From Collybiopsis luxurians FD-317 M1 (lineage: Eukaryota; Basidiomycota; Agaricomycetes; Agaricales; Omphalotaceae), in contig KN834803.1 in assembly GCA_000827265.1 (NCBI GenBank), positions 15,705 through 37,296 of the forward strand: a stretch of DNA of 21,592 nt. Direction: 5' to 3'. This document shows positions 19,542 to 21,592 of this stretch, in pieces (position 1 is the first letter of the stretch; each line of letters starts with the position of its first letter). A program made the translations under genes and the position numbers. A model generated the notes under the pieces. The model had not been told where the DNA came from. It worked only from the letters and a program-made list of their open reading frames with translations, and did not search any database.

Positions 19542-20212
19542 CACCGTGACCAGATATATCATGAATCTCTAGAATCAGATTTGCAATATACAGCAACGCA
19601 TTGTGAGCCTTGACAAAGTGAACATTGTGCTCATACACAACCCTCCAAATCTGTTCAATCCAGCAAGCCAATGTATTGATGACTTCTGCATGAATTTCAG
19701 TGCGATTAGAATGGTCTTTGAGGAAAGATCATTTATTGTCGCGTCATAAATCATTCAAAAGAGTGCAGATTTCCTTCTTTTTGGACTTGACATCGATATC
19801 TGGAATGCTTGCATATTGCTTCTGGAGACAAGTGGCGGCCGAGATGACTGTGGAGAAGAAGATAAGCTATGTTTCTCATCCGGACCAACCAGTTTCACTC
19901 ACCTCATTTCGCCTTTTCTTTTGGCAATGAGTTCAAGAGAGAACCGAGCTGACTGTTGACCAGAGATTTTTGAGCCTCTGGTGGTAGAGTATTGTATATC
20001 CATAAAAACCTGAGAAATGTGAGCAAATGAAGTACTTTGATGATTATTCAGTTGTACTTCAAGGACGACCCAGTGGCCATTTTCTAGAAAAATTTCGAGT
20101 TTGTAGGTCAATGTCGTCATGGATGGTGGTCAAGGACAAAGAATGAGTTGAAATTGGCGCCTAAACAAGTCAAGGACTTGGTGGGACTGTCCTCCCACAG
20201 GCCGAAATATTG
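19492..20212 (-). pseudogene. Helical protein remnant of unknown function, three TGA stops
   Basis: The family is uncertain, though the helical tail resembles uncharacterised agaricomycete proteins. Exon 1 is 20212-19903, entered through a TCTCTCAG acceptor and reading IFRPVGGQSHQVLDLFRRQF, then LTYKLEIFLENGHWVVLEVQ and FAHISQVFMDIQYSTTRGSK. The intron is 19902-19848 (55 nt, GTGAGT..TCCACAG). Exon 2 is 19847-19492, with ISAATCLQKQYASIPDIDVK, VINTLACWIEQIWRVVYEHN and HNALLYIANLILEIHDIS. In-frame TGAs are at 20130-20132, 19744-19746 and 19729-19731. The intron join is one base out of phase, pointing to an indel near the exon 1 end. The 5' exon is missing or lies upstream. TAA at 19492 closes the frame. 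It is on the same strand as the membrane-protein fragment at 20349-20730, but a separate gene is more likely. Confidence 0.5.
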
Positions 20213-20348
20213 CTGAGAGACCCAATTAAAAAAAGGTCTCCTGCTTATTATTATTAATTCGGTAGCTTCTAATGCAAGATTGACTTGGACGCAATACAAG
20301 AAGAAGAAAATGAAAAAAACCTAGAATAATAAAAAGTAAAATCTTATT

Positions 20349-20730
20349 TCAACCTGTGGCTGAGTTTTCATGAATGCTGCAAATAATCCGGTCACCATTG
20401 AGGCCACTTTCAATCTCAATGCTGATTCCCAAATCAGTTCTAACCATGATCATTGTGAGAGCAATTCCCTAAGCTGAATGCATAAGATGAACCATATTAA
20501 CATAGTAAAACTCGCGTACCACAATGATAGCCAGTATTGATTCCATTGTTGGATTATTCTCATCATTGGGATCAAGAGCCCAAACAATAATACAAGCAAT
20601 CAGAGCAAGAGGATATAGTAAGCTGGACTCCAGGCTAGACTAAATAGGTCAGATAAAGTCTAGGAGAATGTCAGAGGATAGGATGAACACCATTGCAATA
20701 TTAGAGGTTATGGACTTGAGAATGAATTGG
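20349..20730 (-). pseudogene. C-terminal fragment of a DUF6533-type seven-helix membrane protein
   Basis: The three exons are 20730-20691, 20639-20520 and 20468-20349. Introns 20690-20640 (51 nt, GTGTTC, CTGAC, TTTAG) and 20519-20469 (51 nt, GTACGC..CTTAG) both join in phase 0. The translation has a membrane helix, SSLESSLLYPLALIACIIV, then MESILAIIV joined to GIALTMIMVRTDLGISIE. This is the usual ending (ESG.LYS..hydrophobic..; GI.PTLI.VRVGLGI) of agaricomycete integral membrane proteins often labelled DUF6533. No internal stop occurs. The first five helices are absent from the sequence upstream, so this is probably a 5'-truncated remnant. It ends in TGA at 20349-20351. No function is known for the family. 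Confidence 0.6.
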
Positions 20731-20759
20731 CTGAAGTGCACACAGCACTAAGTTAATCA

Positions 20760-21592
20760 CACAGATCAAAGGGGAGAAAAAGCGCCACTAGATTGTTTGT
20801 GTATGTAGGTGGCTTTATATACAAGTACACAATGTTATACATAGTCAACCATTGGCTGGATAAAAGATAGATGAGAACATGTAACTAAGTATCATGAGAA
20901 CTAGTACATGAGAATGGGTATATGTGATAGGATATTGTGGGTTAGGGTGCGCAGTGGTGCCTCTGAGCTGTTAGGCTTGGAATGGTAATGGTAAGATAAG
21001 TAATTGTCTATTGTTGTTGGCCTTCAGAGTAGGCCTTTTATACTCTACGGTAGGTATTCTAGAAGTATCTACAAGGCAAGTAACAGTTCTACTACATTCC
21101 ATGTATCACTAATACCGCAGTAATTATCTGAGTAATCTATAAATAAATATTACTAAGCTTCATACCAGAGTTGCTAGTTCCGGTCAAAGCATTGGATCAC
21201 AACATAGGAATCATGAGAACTGAGATGTGATGGTGAGACAAGACATAAGTACACCACTACTAAAGATAGAACAGTGTGAGATGGCAAGGGAACATAAATA
21301 TAAGTATAGTACAACTACGAGAAAGTGTTCCATATGTAGATAGATATAGTATCCAATTGTACCTTGTGAATACCTAATAATAATCCAATATGCAACATAG
21401 TTAGACATCTTCTGACTATTCAAAGAACCATATCTCAGGTACTTTTGAGTGTTGCATCAGAAAAAAACACATTTGGCCCAGGCTGCCAGAGCCAGCCTAA
21501 GGACACCCCCCCAATCCTAGGTGATTTCAAGCAGCCTGAGGCAGCCTGTTGGAGCCTGGGATTCACAGGGACACTGAGGTCAATTCAGGTTG
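20760..21592. other. No gene seen; AT-rich, possibly worn LTR, ending in CAGCCT-rich sequence
   Basis: No frame here shows splice support or motifs. Phrases such as CATGAGAACT recur (near 20891 and 21213). A TG...CA-bounded stretch at 20833-21204 has LTR-like composition (TTTATA and AATAAA-like signals), but I find no target duplication or second copy. The last 110 bases are rich in CAGCCT, the reverse complement of the AGGCTG word of the 18.4-19.1 kb satellite. Confidence 0.4.

Noticed and set aside
20833..21204. Solo LTR bounded by TG...CA
   Set aside because: No target-site duplication, no second copy and no primer-binding or polypurine evidence; it is kept only as a low-confidence remark.

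Overview
The window looks like accessory DNA from an agaricomycete (Basidiomycota) genome. It holds many short phase-consistent introns (mostly 41-81 nt, GT..AG, often with a CTNAY branch site), a KDZ/Zisupton-like transposase relative with SWIM and cysteine clusters, a fungal F-box/leucine-rich protein, the tail of a seven-helix membrane protein and several basidiomycete-type proteins of unknown function. I could not run searches, so family names rest on motifs. There is no bacterial operon, rRNA or CRISPR array.

Layout. 1-1225: no gene. 1226-1570: AT-rich segment bounded by a 12-bp inverted repeat (MITE-like). 1803-2805 (-) and 2905-4178 (-): two decayed multi-exon genes. 4279-7463 (+): the KDZ-like gene, divergent from its neighbour across about 100 bp. 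7498-7742: a GGATTNACCC/AAGTTGG repeat. 7941-8037: a Pol III-box, SINE-like segment. 9023-10034 (-) and 10385-12927 (+): a second divergent pair. 12937-13195: another copy of the repeat. 13343-13440: a tRNA-like fold with an 18-bp hairpin in place of the anticodon arm. 13700-15200 (-), an F-box/LRR gene, and 15686-17772 (+), a conserved unknown gene: a third divergent pair. 17849-18325 (-): a small intact reading frame. 18360-19330: a TGCA-rich satellite with ten 61-bp units. 19492-20212 (-) and 20349-20730 (-): further gene remnants. 20760-21592: no gene.

The strongest pattern is how the genes are broken. After the introns are resolved, the reading frames are long and well preserved but carry 22 internal TGA stops, against two TAG and one TAA, the latter three all in the 2.5-3.5 kb minus-strand genes. 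Most TGAs sit where arginine fits the surrounding protein, so CGA>TGA decay at methylated CpG is the simplest reading. It agrees with few CG and many TG dinucleotides. A recoded TGA is formally possible but less likely.

The genes do not form a pathway. The region reads as a graveyard of mobile or repeat-associated divergent gene pairs. Two of the plus-strand genes are followed within about 40 bp by the same repeat, which may mark element ends.
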